This document shows, one piece after another, positions 1 through 8,618 of a stretch of 64,000 nucleotides of DNA. A model generated the notes under the pieces. It searched no databases and was not told the origin of the DNA. It saw only the letters and a list, made by a program, of their open reading frames with translations. The first letter of the stretch is position 1. Each line of letters begins with the position of its first letter. Position numbers and translations under genes: made by a program. This stretch comes from Pseudoalteromonas sp. P1-9 (GTDB lineage: Bacteria > Pseudomonadota > Gammaproteobacteria > Enterobacterales > Alteromonadaceae), in the NCBI RefSeq assembly GCF_001399975.1, contig NZ_LKBD01000001.1, positions 1 to 64,000 of the forward strand, in the 5' to 3' direction.

Positions 1-497
1 GAAACAACGGCAAGCTATGAAGTCATTTCGAAACCAACCGCTAACTTCTCATATTCCCCACAAAAAGTGACTTTGGGAGAGAGCGTAACGTTAAATAAGG
101 TTACAACGAATGCGGTTAAATGCATCAATAAGTGGGGAACAAATATCGGTACCAGTACCCCATATGTATTTGAACCAAAACAAGCTGGCCAATTTACCGA
201 TACCTATACTTGCCAAAATGAACTGGGTTATCAAGTTGAAACAACGGCAAGCTATGAAGTCATTTCGAAACCAACCGCTAACTTCTCATATTCCCCACAA
301 AAAGTGACTTTGGGAGAGAGCATAACATTAAACAAGGTTACAACGAATGCGGCTACATGCACCGATAAATCGGGTAATAGTATAAGTATCAGTGCGCCAT
401 ATGTATTTGAGCCAAAACAAACTGGCCAATTCACTAATACCTTTACTTGCCAAAATGAACTGGGTTATCAAGTTGAAACCACAGCAAGTTTTGAAGT
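1..497 (+). repeat. 237-bp in-frame tandem repeat
   Basis: Bases 1-84 are identical to 238-321, and the next unit boundary is at 475. The period of 237 bp is exactly 79 codons. The last copy diverges towards its end (TASFEVTPPP). Near identity at DNA level points to recent duplication or gene conversion. More copies probably lie left of the window. Confidence 0.9.
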
Positions 498-2349
498 GAC
501 TCCACCACCTGCTCCAAGTTTAAAGAAAGTTAGTATTAAGCTAAATCACACCTCTTTATTCGAGCGCGCTTTCAGCATAAACCCGGTGGATCCGATAGAG
601 GTGTTTGATGAACAGATTAAATTGAATATGGGCGTTACACTACAATTTTCGTTCAAGATTAACAATGATTCGAATGCTAAGTGCAAACTTACCAATACAG
701 ATAATCACTTCTCAGAGGATTTAAACTACGATGCACAAGGCGAATTCACAACCGAAATAACACCTGCTTATTTTAATGAACGTTTTGACTTGAAATGTGC
801 CGACCAGTCTTCGAATCAGTTCATGACTATAGCAAACATAGTATTAAAATCTATTGATAATGACATACTGAAAAAACTTGCAAACCACGTTTTGGATGAT
901 AAAAAGGGCGACTATCCGAAAAATGAATTCCCTGACGAATACGCAGAATATCGTTTATGGAACACTTACGCTCAGCTTCATAACCTTACGGATAAAGCTT
1001 TTCTTTACGCGAATCTAGACTTTGTATTCAACGATATATGCAAATTCTCAGGTCAACCTAATATGTGTGAAGGTGAACCTGAAAAAGTTAGGATTAAGAA
1101 TAAACTCGCGGAATACCTTATAAATACAAGTGAGGCTTTCTTTGAAACTTGTCCTCATCCTGATAATGACCTTCCTATTAAACATGTCGACGGGAACGAA
1201 TATCGCCCCCAATGTCGACTGAAGGAAAAGGCTCAAGGGTATTTCCAATGGAGAAGTCCATACATTACGGTAGCTCAGGAAGTAGGAAAAAAAGATAAAG
1301 AAGGTCAAGTAACTGCGGAACCATCAAAACTAACTTCAAAGCATTGGCATATGGAGTGGCGAGCGGCCGGCAATGTAGCGCAAGCAATCAAACCTTTCTT
1401 TGACTTAACCGACAATAGCTTTGATTTTACTAGTAGCTGCCCATCAGAAGAACTTGAATTACCAAGTGAATACAAACAAATTGTTGCGGCTCAAAGTTTC
1501 CTCAGCGAGGAGCAAAAATACGCATGTCGTGCTAACAATGTCAAACGGCTCTTAAAAAAACACATTTGGGACAAGTGGCTGGATCCTAATTATGAAACTA
1601 GAAAACAATATAGAATTAACGGTACTCCTATGCCACATTTTATTGCCCGCACTCAAATGATTGAAGATCTGTTTATTCATACAGATGACAATTATACCCA
1701 AATTAGCCGAAATCACATTATCAAGGATTCAATTCGTGAGGATGAGAATAGTGAACTATCTAATATTGTATGCAGTGCAACAGATGAGACTAAGTGTAAT
1801 TGGCCAAAACCGGTAGCATGGAAAGATGAAAAAGGCGAAAAAAAATCTGTAACCTACAACTATCCTTTTGGTACAGCAGGCTCTATGGATTTGAATCATG
1901 GTGAAGAAACTATTCTGGTAATTACGCAAAGCGATGCTTTAAAGTACTGCGAATTTAAAAACGGTGTAGAGAATTGTTTTAACAAGAGGTTCTTGGCTGA
2001 ACAACTGAATGCTAAAGCTTGGATTAAAGCCAAGCCCGAGGCTAATTCTAAGGGACGATTTGACTATTTTCTTAATGGCTATTGCAAGGGTAAGACAAAA
2101 AATCCAATAAATGAACAGCCAGAAAATTATTTAGCTCACCATAAAGCATTTGAAGGTTTAGATGACATCAACAAGATGCAATATTTTTGCAGTGTCCATA
2201 ATGCAGCCCCAAAACCAGCCTCAGTAGTTGGTTGGGTAAGGCTCGCAAAATACAACAGGGACTTAATGATTAACATGCGGTCAGTAGCGTTAGAGGAGAA
2301 AGCCTTAGTGCAAACATATCAAACATTGCTAAATAACGAGAGCTTTTAA
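1..2349 (+). CDS. Large exported protein with tandem Ig/PKD-like repeats (5' truncated by window)
   Basis: The frame is open from base 1, so the true start lies upstream of the window; a GTG at 67 is only an internal codon. The visible N-terminal part consists of a 79-residue repeat (237 bp): the unit beginning at base 1 recurs at 238 and its edge at 475. Each unit has a VTLGES/TLNKV segment, a YVFEPKQ motif and a conserved Cys in TCQNELGY, typical of an Ig/PKD-like beta-sandwich with a disulfide. After a proline-rich hinge (TPPPAP) comes a region of about 600 residues, rich in Cys and Trp, that I do not recognise. It may be a catalytic or adhesive head. A strong terminator follows at 2389. 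Function unknown; surface or secreted location inferred from the repeats and cysteines. Confidence 0.7.
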   Translation, partial: ETTASYEVISKPTANFSYSPQKVTLGESVTLNKVTTNAVKCINKWGTNIGTSTPYVFEPKQAGQFTDTYTCQNELGYQVETTASYEVISKPTANFSYSPQKVTLGESITLNKVTTNAATCTDKSGNSISISAPYVFEPKQTGQFTNTFTCQNELGYQVETTASFEVTPPPAPSLKKVSIKLNHTSLFERAFSINPVDPIEVFDEQIKLNMGVTLQFSFKINNDSNAKCKLTNTDNHFSEDLNYDAQGEFTTEITPAYFNERFDLKCADQSSNQFMTIANIVLKSIDNDILKKLANHVLDDKKGDYPKNEFPDEYAEYRLWNTYAQLHNLTDKAFLYANLDFVFNDICKFSGQPNMCEGEPEKVRIKNKLAEYLINTSEAFFETCPHPDNDLPIKHVDGNEYRPQCRLKEKAQGYFQWRSPYITVAQEVGKKDKEGQVTAEPSKLTSKHWHMEWRAAGNVAQAIKPFFDLTDNSFDFTSSCPSEELELPSEYKQIVAAQSFLSEEQKYACRANNVKRLLKKHIWDKWLDPNYETRKQYRINGTPMPHFIARTQMIEDLFIHTDDNYTQISRNHIIKDSIREDENSELSNIVCSATDETKCNWPKPVAWKDEKGEKKSVTYNYPFGTAGSMDLNHGEETILVITQSDALKYCEFKNGVENCFNKRFLAEQLNAKAWIKAKPEANSKGRFDYFLNGYCKGKTKNPINEQPENYLAHHKAFEGLDDINKMQYFCSVHNAAPKPASVVGWVRLAKYNRDLMINMRSVALEEKALVQTYQTLLNNESF

Positions 2350-2388
2350 CACCTTAAATAAAGTATAAACATCAGAGTATCAATTATT

Positions 2389-2425
2389 AAAGCACGTTTA
2401 ACTAAGACTTAAACGTGCTTTATTA
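2389..2425 (+). terminator. Intrinsic terminator after the repeat protein gene
   Basis: Perfect 13-bp stem AAAGCACGTTTAA / TTAAACGTGCTTT with a 7-nt loop, followed by a T-rich tract, 40 nt after the stop codon. Confidence 0.8.
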
Positions 2426-2558
2426 GTTATTTCTATTCTATCTTTCATACATGCACGTGAGATAAAACTTTTCCCACTTTTAATTCCCATTCCCGTTCAA
2501 GGGAAAAATCAACTTCAATCACAAATAGTAAGCACCTGATTTTATTAAAATTAATTGA

Positions 2559-2574
2559 TGGCACAGCGTTCGCT
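2559..2574 (+). promoter_or_regulatory. Sigma-54 promoter of the MacAB-like exporter operon
   Basis: TGGCACAGCGTTCGCT has the GG-N10-GC spacing of -24/-12 promoters and a near-consensus TGGCAC element. A start site near 2585 would leave a short leader before the ATG at 2610. An NtrC-type activator is encoded just downstream of the exporter genes. Confidence 0.7.
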
Positions 2575-2609
2575 ATAGCTAAACTATCAAAAGTTATGAA
2601 GTTAGTCAG

Positions 2610-3866
2610 ATGGATATTAAACAAAGCCTTGCAGGAACAAATAAAAAGAAACGTTGGCCGATGCCGCTTGCGATTATTTTATCGCTCAGTTTAGTAGTTG
2701 GGTTTGCATCAACCTTTAGTGATGGAGATGCCAGCATAAACCGTAATGAGTTGCTGCTTGCAGACGTAAATAGTGGGCCTCTTAAGTTAACGGTGTCGGG
2801 GTTTGGCCAACTGCGCTCTAAATACAGCCGCTTTATTACTGCCCGTTACCAAGCCCAAGTAGAACAAGTATTTCACCTACCGGGTAGCCGAGTAGAAAAA
2901 GATACGGTGATTTTGCGCCTTTCAAATCCCACGCTTGAGCAGCAACTTAATCGTGCTCGTTTAACGCTCGCTCGCCAAAAAGCGAATTTTGAAGCATTAA
3001 AACTCAGCCAAAAAAGTGAAAAACTTAATTTAGAGGCCAATCTTACCTTGCTTGAAAGTGAGCTTGCAAATGCGAACTTGCGCGCCGAAGCTGAGCAAAA
3101 ACTGATTGAGCAAGGCATTGTTTCTACTCTAGATTATAAGCGCTCGCAACTAGCAGTATCACAACTGAGTAAACGTGTTTCGCTTGCCAAACAGCAGCTC
3201 AGCCAAGCGAGTGATTTACACAACCAGCGTTTACAAGTTGAACGCGAATTAATGCGCGAATTTGAGCTTAGCTTCAATGCAGCACAACAAGATGTCGATA
3301 AACTTAATGTCACCGCAGGCATCAATGGCATGTTGCAAGCGGTCAATGTAGAGCAAGGCCAATCTGTGCAAATGGGCGCACCACTTGCGGTAGTTGGCAG
3401 TGAGCATCAACTACTTGCCGATTTAAATGTGCCAGAACGTGAAGCAAGCCGCATTGAAGTCGGTCAAAAAGCAACGGTAAACACCTTCGCAGGTACGGTT
3501 TCAGCGGTGGTGAATCGTATTAATCCAATCGTCAGCGATGGCCGCATTACTGTAGAGCTTGAGCTTACAGGCACCTTACCAAGCAACGCCCGTCCACAGC
3601 TCACCATTGAAGGTGATATTGTCACCGACGAGCTTAATCACACCCTTTATGTACGTCGCCCTAGTTTTGTAAGTGGCGATACACAAAACCATATTTTCAT
3701 TTTAAACCCAGACGAAAATCAATTGGTTAAAACCCAAGTTGAGTTTGGTAAACTAGCCGGCGATAACATTGTTATCAATTCTGGTGCAAATGCCGGTGAC
3801 ACCCTTGTAATTTCAGACAGCTCTGATTTTAAACACTTGCAAACAATAACGATTACAAATAATTAA
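2610..3866 (+). CDS. HlyD/MacA-type periplasmic adaptor subunit
   Basis: 418 residues. It has a short cytoplasmic N-terminus, one membrane anchor (about residues 17-35), a barrel-sandwich half (LKLTVSGFGQLRSKY), a long coiled-coil hairpin (about 100-230, rich in Leu, Gln and Lys), the second half (GINGMLQAVNVEQGQSV) and a beta-barrel. This is the order found in membrane fusion proteins that link an inner-membrane ABC exporter to an outer-membrane channel. It is 10 nt upstream of an ABC ATPase and a MacB-like permease, so it probably belongs to that exporter. No outer-membrane TolC is present here. Substrate unknown; antimicrobial peptides or lipids are guesses from the family. Transcription is probably sigma-54 dependent. 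Confidence 0.85.
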   Translation: MDIKQSLAGTNKKKRWPMPLAIILSLSLVVGFASTFSDGDASINRNELLLADVNSGPLKLTVSGFGQLRSKYSRFITARYQAQVEQVFHLPGSRVEKDTVILRLSNPTLEQQLNRARLTLARQKANFEALKLSQKSEKLNLEANLTLLESELANANLRAEAEQKLIEQGIVSTLDYKRSQLAVSQLSKRVSLAKQQLSQASDLHNQRLQVERELMREFELSFNAAQQDVDKLNVTAGINGMLQAVNVEQGQSVQMGAPLAVVGSEHQLLADLNVPEREASRIEVGQKATVNTFAGTVSAVVNRINPIVSDGRITVELELTGTLPSNARPQLTIEGDIVTDELNHTLYVRRPSFVSGDTQNHIFILNPDENQLVKTQVEFGKLAGDNIVINSGANAGDTLVISDSSDFKHLQTITITNN

Positions 3867-3876
3867 GGAAGCAATC

Positions 3877-4617
3877 ATGGACAATACACCGGTAATTGAA
3901 CTCACCAATGTGTCAAAAATATACTTTAGCGACGATGTTGAAACACATGCCCTAAGCGACATCAACTTACAAATTCATAAAGGCGATTACATCGCCATTA
4001 GCGGCCCATCAGGCTGTGGTAAATCTACTTTATTAAGTGTGATGGGATTGCTTGATGACGTTACCAGCGGCATCTATAAAATTGAGGGAGTTGATACCAG
4101 TAGCCTTAATATGGATACCCTTGCAGAGCTGCGCAACTTACATATTGGCTTTATTTTCCAATCGTTTAACTTAATTGATGAGCTTAGTGTTTACGATAAC
4201 GTCGCGCTGCCGCTGTTGTATCGCGAACCCGCTTTAAGCAAAGCTGATATTGATACGCGCGTGAATACTGCTCTTAAACAAGTAGAGATTGATCATCGCG
4301 CTAAACATAAACCAAATCAGTTATCCGGTGGTCAACAACAGCGAGTTGCCATTGCCCGTGCATTAGCGGGCAGCCCAAGCATTTTATTAGTGGATGAGCC
4401 AACGGGTAACCTCGATTCAAAAAATGGTGATGCGGTAATGGCCTTACTAGCCGAACTAAATGAACAAGGCACCACTATTTGCATGGTAACCCACGATCCG
4501 CGCTATGCCGGCTACGCTAAAAAACAAGTAAAACTACTCGATGGTAAGGTGCTAAATTCAGTAAATGATAAAGCGCCTGCAGTAACGACCGAAACTCAGT
4601 TGGAGGCGCATGCATGA
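3877..4617 (+). CDS. MacB/LolD-type ABC transporter ATP-binding protein
   Basis: 246 residues with a complete ABC ATPase: Walker A GPSGCGKST (residues 43-51), Q-loop FQSFNL, signature LSGGQQQR, Walker B ILLVDEPTGNLDS, and switch His in VTHDP. The FQSFNL and PTGNLDS forms are typical of the LolD/MacB/FtsE class, which powers mechanotransmission rather than classical transport. The start has AAGGAAG in front. It overlaps the permease start by ATGA (4614-4617), indicating translational coupling. Confidence 0.93.
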   Translation: MDNTPVIELTNVSKIYFSDDVETHALSDINLQIHKGDYIAISGPSGCGKSTLLSVMGLLDDVTSGIYKIEGVDTSSLNMDTLAELRNLHIGFIFQSFNLIDELSVYDNVALPLLYREPALSKADIDTRVNTALKQVEIDHRAKHKPNQLSGGQQQRVAIARALAGSPSILLVDEPTGNLDSKNGDAVMALLAELNEQGTTICMVTHDPRYAGYAKKQVKLLDGKVLNSVNDKAPAVTTETQLEAHA

Positions 4618-7046
4618 GTGTCCAACGCCTAACCAAACAAATTAAACATGCCAGCAGTTCGCTGCTGCAAGCGCCTGGATTTACCAGCGCCATTGTGCTC
4701 ACTCTGTCGCTCACGCTTGCCTGCTTTTTTGTAGTAATGAGCTTATTTAGTAGCTACTTTATTAAACCACTTAATGTCGATAATGAAGCGCGCCTTGTGG
4801 TGGTTGAACAAGATAACGTCTATTCCGATAAAAACAGCCCAGGGTTTCAAAGCTTCCAGTCGATTATTCACTGGTATAACAACCACGACAATTTTGACAA
4901 AGTCGCCGCAATTAACATTGGCGAAGACGTAATAATGAACTTGCCGGGTCAGCCTAAACTGAATATGACCTTTGCCAGCGACGACTATTACGACATTACC
5001 AATATGCAACTTGCTGCTGGTCAACATTTATCACCACAAAAACGCCTTGATGATAAAAGTACCGAAGTACTGATCAGCTATTCTATTTGGCAAACCTATT
5101 TTGATGGCAGCAAAAATGCAATCGGGCAAACAATTGAACTCGTCCATGGCCAATATAAAATCGTTGGTGTTGTGGCCAAAGACTACGCAAACCCATTTAT
5201 GTTTAACCGCAGTAGAAGTGACCTATGGTTTCACTTTAGCGGTGATTCGCGTTTTTATAATGAAGAGCGTCCAAGCCCATGGTGGAACTTATTTGGTAGC
5301 CTAAAACTTATCGGTACACTTAAAGCGGGTGAAACCCCAGAATCAACCAAAGCCTACTTGCATGCACGTATCTTAGAAATTAAAAGTGATTGGAAAGCAG
5401 TATTTGATGAAGTAGACGACATTGTGCCTATCGTTACACCGTTTCGCGAAAAAGAGCTTAACGGTAACGATACGTTAGCAATCTTTATGTTAGTGGGCGT
5501 AGTAAGCTTAGTGCTGATTGCCTTATTGAATGTTAGTAACTTATTTATTTCTCGCGCCGTTGTTAAACATAAACAACTCGCACTGCAAGCGGTTTTAGGG
5601 GCAAAACGCAGCGTTATTTTCACCAGTATTTTAGTGGAATCAAGCCTGCTGATGGTGATATCGGCACTGGCTGGTTTATTTTTTGCGGCGTGGGGCATCA
5701 AACTATTTAAATTTTTAAGTGAAGGGCATTTACCGCTGGTTAGCGCCATTAATCTAGACCTTACCGTAGTATCTTCTGCCGTAATTTGCTGTGTGGTATT
5801 TGCTTGGTTATTTGCTTTTATCACCAGCCGATTAATCAACTTTGGTCAGCTTAGAACGCAAATTCAAAGCTCCGGTAAAGGCGGTGTAAGCCAAATTAAA
5901 GGCAGTACTGTAAAACTATTGATTGCCCTGCAACTATTCTTAGCAACCGCTCTTGTCATTGGTGCCACAATGGCATTAAACAAAACCTTAGAAACGCTAT
6001 TACGACCGCTTGGCAGTGAAGTAGATAATCGCTATAGCACCATGTTATTTATCAACGATAGAGAGCGTACGTTAGAGCAAAAATATAATGACTTACAAAA
6101 AATTCGCGCTGCAGTGGCAAACATCGATGGTGTTGTTAAGGTAGGCCACGGCGACAGCCCAGTAAACGACGGACTTCGCTCAAGCACAGTAAAAGATATG
6201 TCAGGTAAAGAAACCGTCTTTATTCCACAAGCATGGGTAGGCCCTGATTACTTTGATATTACTGGCCTTAAAGTTATTGAAGGGCGCACCTTTAGCGAAG
6301 CCGCTATTCGCGGTGAAAAACACGAGTTTTTGGTCACCAAAGCAGTTAACGATATGCTCAAACCTGGTGGCAGTTTAGTTGGCGAGAAATTCTTAAGTTT
6401 TGATCCTGATAACCCAGTGGAAGTGGTTGGTATTACTGAAAACTTTAACCACCCTAAATTCTTCGACAAACACCAAGGACGACACTTTTGGTGGGCTGCT
6501 CAGCCGTATGCATTTGGCTTAATCATCCAAATGGAGCAAGGAAAAACCTTAAACCGAGAGCAGCTGTTACAAGCAGCACGTACAGTTGATAGCCGCATAG
6601 GCCTTTGGAAATTCGATTTTCTGGAAGACGAATACGCCAAGATGGTGCATATGGAGCGTATTACATTAAGCTTAAGCATTGTGTTAGCACTCTTTACCCT
6701 AGTTCTGGCGGGTATTGGTATTTATGGCGTACTCAGCTATAACCTAGGTCTTCGCCGCTACGAATACGGTATGCGAATGGCACTTGGTGCAAAACGCAAG
6801 CGCTTGTATCAACAGCTATTGTCAGACACCTTACTGCCTTTAGCATTTGCTTTTATTGCCGCATTGGTGGTGATGGTAGGTGGTTACACAATGTTTAAAG
6901 TTGAGTTAGCAAATTGGTTGCTTCTCAATTGGCTATGGCTCACTATAACCGCAGCTAGCATTGTGTTATTTGCACTGTTTGCCACATTATTCCCAATGAG
7001 CAAACTAATAAACGCAAAACCAATGGCAGCACTAAGAGATAATTAA
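4614..7046 (+). CDS. FtsX/MacB-type ABC transporter permease
   Basis: 810 residues. A first membrane helix (about 25-50) is followed by a MacB-like periplasmic domain, three helices (about 285-405), then a second helix/periplasmic domain/three-helix unit ending near the C-terminus. It is therefore a duplicated MacB_PCD-FtsX architecture in one chain, roughly twice a minimal permease. The tail KLINAKPMAALRDN is typical of the family (usual ending PxxALR). With the adaptor and ATPase before it, it should form a tripartite exporter. An NtrC-type regulator and a kinase follow after a repeat element. Substrate unknown. Confidence 0.9.
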   Translation: MSVQRLTKQIKHASSSLLQAPGFTSAIVLTLSLTLACFFVVMSLFSSYFIKPLNVDNEARLVVVEQDNVYSDKNSPGFQSFQSIIHWYNNHDNFDKVAAINIGEDVIMNLPGQPKLNMTFASDDYYDITNMQLAAGQHLSPQKRLDDKSTEVLISYSIWQTYFDGSKNAIGQTIELVHGQYKIVGVVAKDYANPFMFNRSRSDLWFHFSGDSRFYNEERPSPWWNLFGSLKLIGTLKAGETPESTKAYLHARILEIKSDWKAVFDEVDDIVPIVTPFREKELNGNDTLAIFMLVGVVSLVLIALLNVSNLFISRAVVKHKQLALQAVLGAKRSVIFTSILVESSLLMVISALAGLFFAAWGIKLFKFLSEGHLPLVSAINLDLTVVSSAVICCVVFAWLFAFITSRLINFGQLRTQIQSSGKGGVSQIKGSTVKLLIALQLFLATALVIGATMALNKTLETLLRPLGSEVDNRYSTMLFINDRERTLEQKYNDLQKIRAAVANIDGVVKVGHGDSPVNDGLRSSTVKDMSGKETVFIPQAWVGPDYFDITGLKVIEGRTFSEAAIRGEKHEFLVTKAVNDMLKPGGSLVGEKFLSFDPDNPVEVVGITENFNHPKFFDKHQGRHFWWAAQPYAFGLIIQMEQGKTLNREQLLQAARTVDSRIGLWKFDFLEDEYAKMVHMERITLSLSIVLALFTLVLAGIGIYGVLSYNLGLRRYEYGMRMALGAKRKRLYQQLLSDTLLPLAFAFIAALVVMVGGYTMFKVELANWLLLNWLWLTITAASIVLFALFATLFPMSKLINAKPMAALRDN

Positions 7047-7105
7047 CCGAAATTTGGGGTTAATACCTCTGTCCTTAGCCTGCTTTGCAATACCTTAGCG
7101 GGCTA

Positions 7106-7267
7106 ATACCAATTTTATTAATTATTTGATCATTCTAGCGAGTTAAATGGCCCATAAACTGCGTTTTAAAATTCTAAAGTAGAACAACTACATGTCGAAT
7201 TATAAGCCTTGTTTCTGAACCATTTCTCTGTCGCAATAAATGACCAGCAATTTAATGCAATTGGTAT
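7106..7267 (-). repeat. 162-bp MITE-like intergenic repeat, copy 1
   Basis: Bounded by inverted 9-mers ATACCAATT (7106-7114) and AATTGGTAT (7259-7267), with an internal GTAGAACAACTACAT at 7179-7193. A second copy of exactly the same length lies at 35995-36156 in opposite orientation, with the reverse complement of the internal motif. It encodes nothing and lies between the permease and regulator genes. Confidence 0.8.
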
Positions 7268-7292
7268 AGTTTTAAAGCTATAAAATAAAATT

Positions 7293-8618
7293 ATGAAAAA
7301 AATCCTGATTATTGATGATCATATAGATGTGCGTTTATCGGCGCGCATTGTACTTGAAAGCCATGGTTACACGTGCACTGAAGCAGACCATCCAAGTGTC
7401 GGCTTAGCCCTTTTAAAAAATCAGCAAATCGATTTAATTTTGCTTGATATGAACTTCACCAAAGACACCACATCTGGCGAAGAAGGCCTTGGCTTTTTAA
7501 AAGAGCTGAAACGCCAGCAACTAACTATTCCCGTGATTGTCATCACCGCATGGGCAAAAGTCGACTTAGCGGTTAAAGCAATGCAACTTGGCGCATCCGA
7601 CTTTGTTGAAAAGCCTTGGAAAAACGCCAAATTACTCGAATCCATCGAAAACCAATTAGCGCCAGAAAATACCAGCGACAGCCAACCTAGCAGCGGATTT
7701 TTAGCATTAGGCGAACAATCTAAAACGCTCGCTAAAGCCGCAAGCCGCATTGCAAAAACGGACGCAAATGTGCTGATCACCGGCGAAAATGGCTCAGGTA
7801 AAAGCCTACTTGCACAGTACATTCACGATAACAGCCCTCGCGCACACCACAATATGGTCAGTGTCAATATGGCGGCTATTCCCGATAACTTATTTGAAAG
7901 TGAATTATTTGGACATAAAAAAGGCGCATTTACCGACGCTAAAGAAAATCGCGAAGGGCGCTTTTCGCTCGCCAACGATAGCACCTTATTTTTAGATGAA
8001 ATTGGCACTTTGCCAATGTCACTGCAAGCCAAAATGCTGCGCGTTTTAGAAACCGGCGAGTTTGAAATACTCGGCAGCTCAAAAACCCAAACCAGTAACG
8101 CACGAATTATCTCGGCCACCAATGCCGACCTTGAAAAAGCCATAAACAATGGCGAGTTTAGACGCGATTTATTATTTAGGCTCAACACCTTAGTACTGAC
8201 TATTCCGCCACTTCGCGACCGCCAAGACGAAATTGCCTTACTCGCTAATCACTTTATTGAAAAACACTGTAAGCGCTATGGTTTTGAGCCTTTACTACTT
8301 ACAAATACTGCATTAGAAAAACTCAAAGCGCACAGTTGGCCGGGTAATGTACGTGAGTTATCACACGTATTAGAGCGCGCGGTGATCATGACCGATGGCG
8401 ACAGTATTGATGCAACACATTTGCAACTCGAGCTCAGTACACAACATGAAAGCGTACCACTTATGAACCTAGAACAAGCTGAAAAGCTGATGATCAATAA
8501 TGCGCTCAAGCACTTTGATGGCAATGTCATTGCTGCGGGCGAATTTTTAGGGCTCAGTAAATCAGCTATTTATCGCCGCATCGAAAAATTCAATATTAGC
8601 GTTAAAGAGAGCAACTAA
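7293..8618 (+). CDS. NtrC-family sigma-54 response regulator of the exporter operon
   Basis: 441 residues. Receiver domain with acidic pair D8/D9 and phosphoacceptor D52 (LLDMNFT), AAA+ domain with Walker A GENGSGKS and Walker B LFLDEIG, and a C-terminal Fis-type helix-turn-helix (AAGEFLGLSKSAIYRRI). The sigma-54 contact loop reads GAFTDA instead of canonical GAFTGA. The variant occurs in some activators but may affect promoter choice. It overlaps the kinase gene by one base (TAATG). Its probable target is the sigma-54 promoter at 2559, and autoregulation of the locus is likely. Confidence 0.92.
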   Translation: MKKILIIDDHIDVRLSARIVLESHGYTCTEADHPSVGLALLKNQQIDLILLDMNFTKDTTSGEEGLGFLKELKRQQLTIPVIVITAWAKVDLAVKAMQLGASDFVEKPWKNAKLLESIENQLAPENTSDSQPSSGFLALGEQSKTLAKAASRIAKTDANVLITGENGSGKSLLAQYIHDNSPRAHHNMVSVNMAAIPDNLFESELFGHKKGAFTDAKENREGRFSLANDSTLFLDEIGTLPMSLQAKMLRVLETGEFEILGSSKTQTSNARIISATNADLEKAINNGEFRRDLLFRLNTLVLTIPPLRDRQDEIALLANHFIEKHCKRYGFEPLLLTNTALEKLKAHSWPGNVRELSHVLERAVIMTDGDSIDATHLQLELSTQHESVPLMNLEQAEKLMINNALKHFDGNVIAAGEFLGLSKSAIYRRIEKFNISVKESN

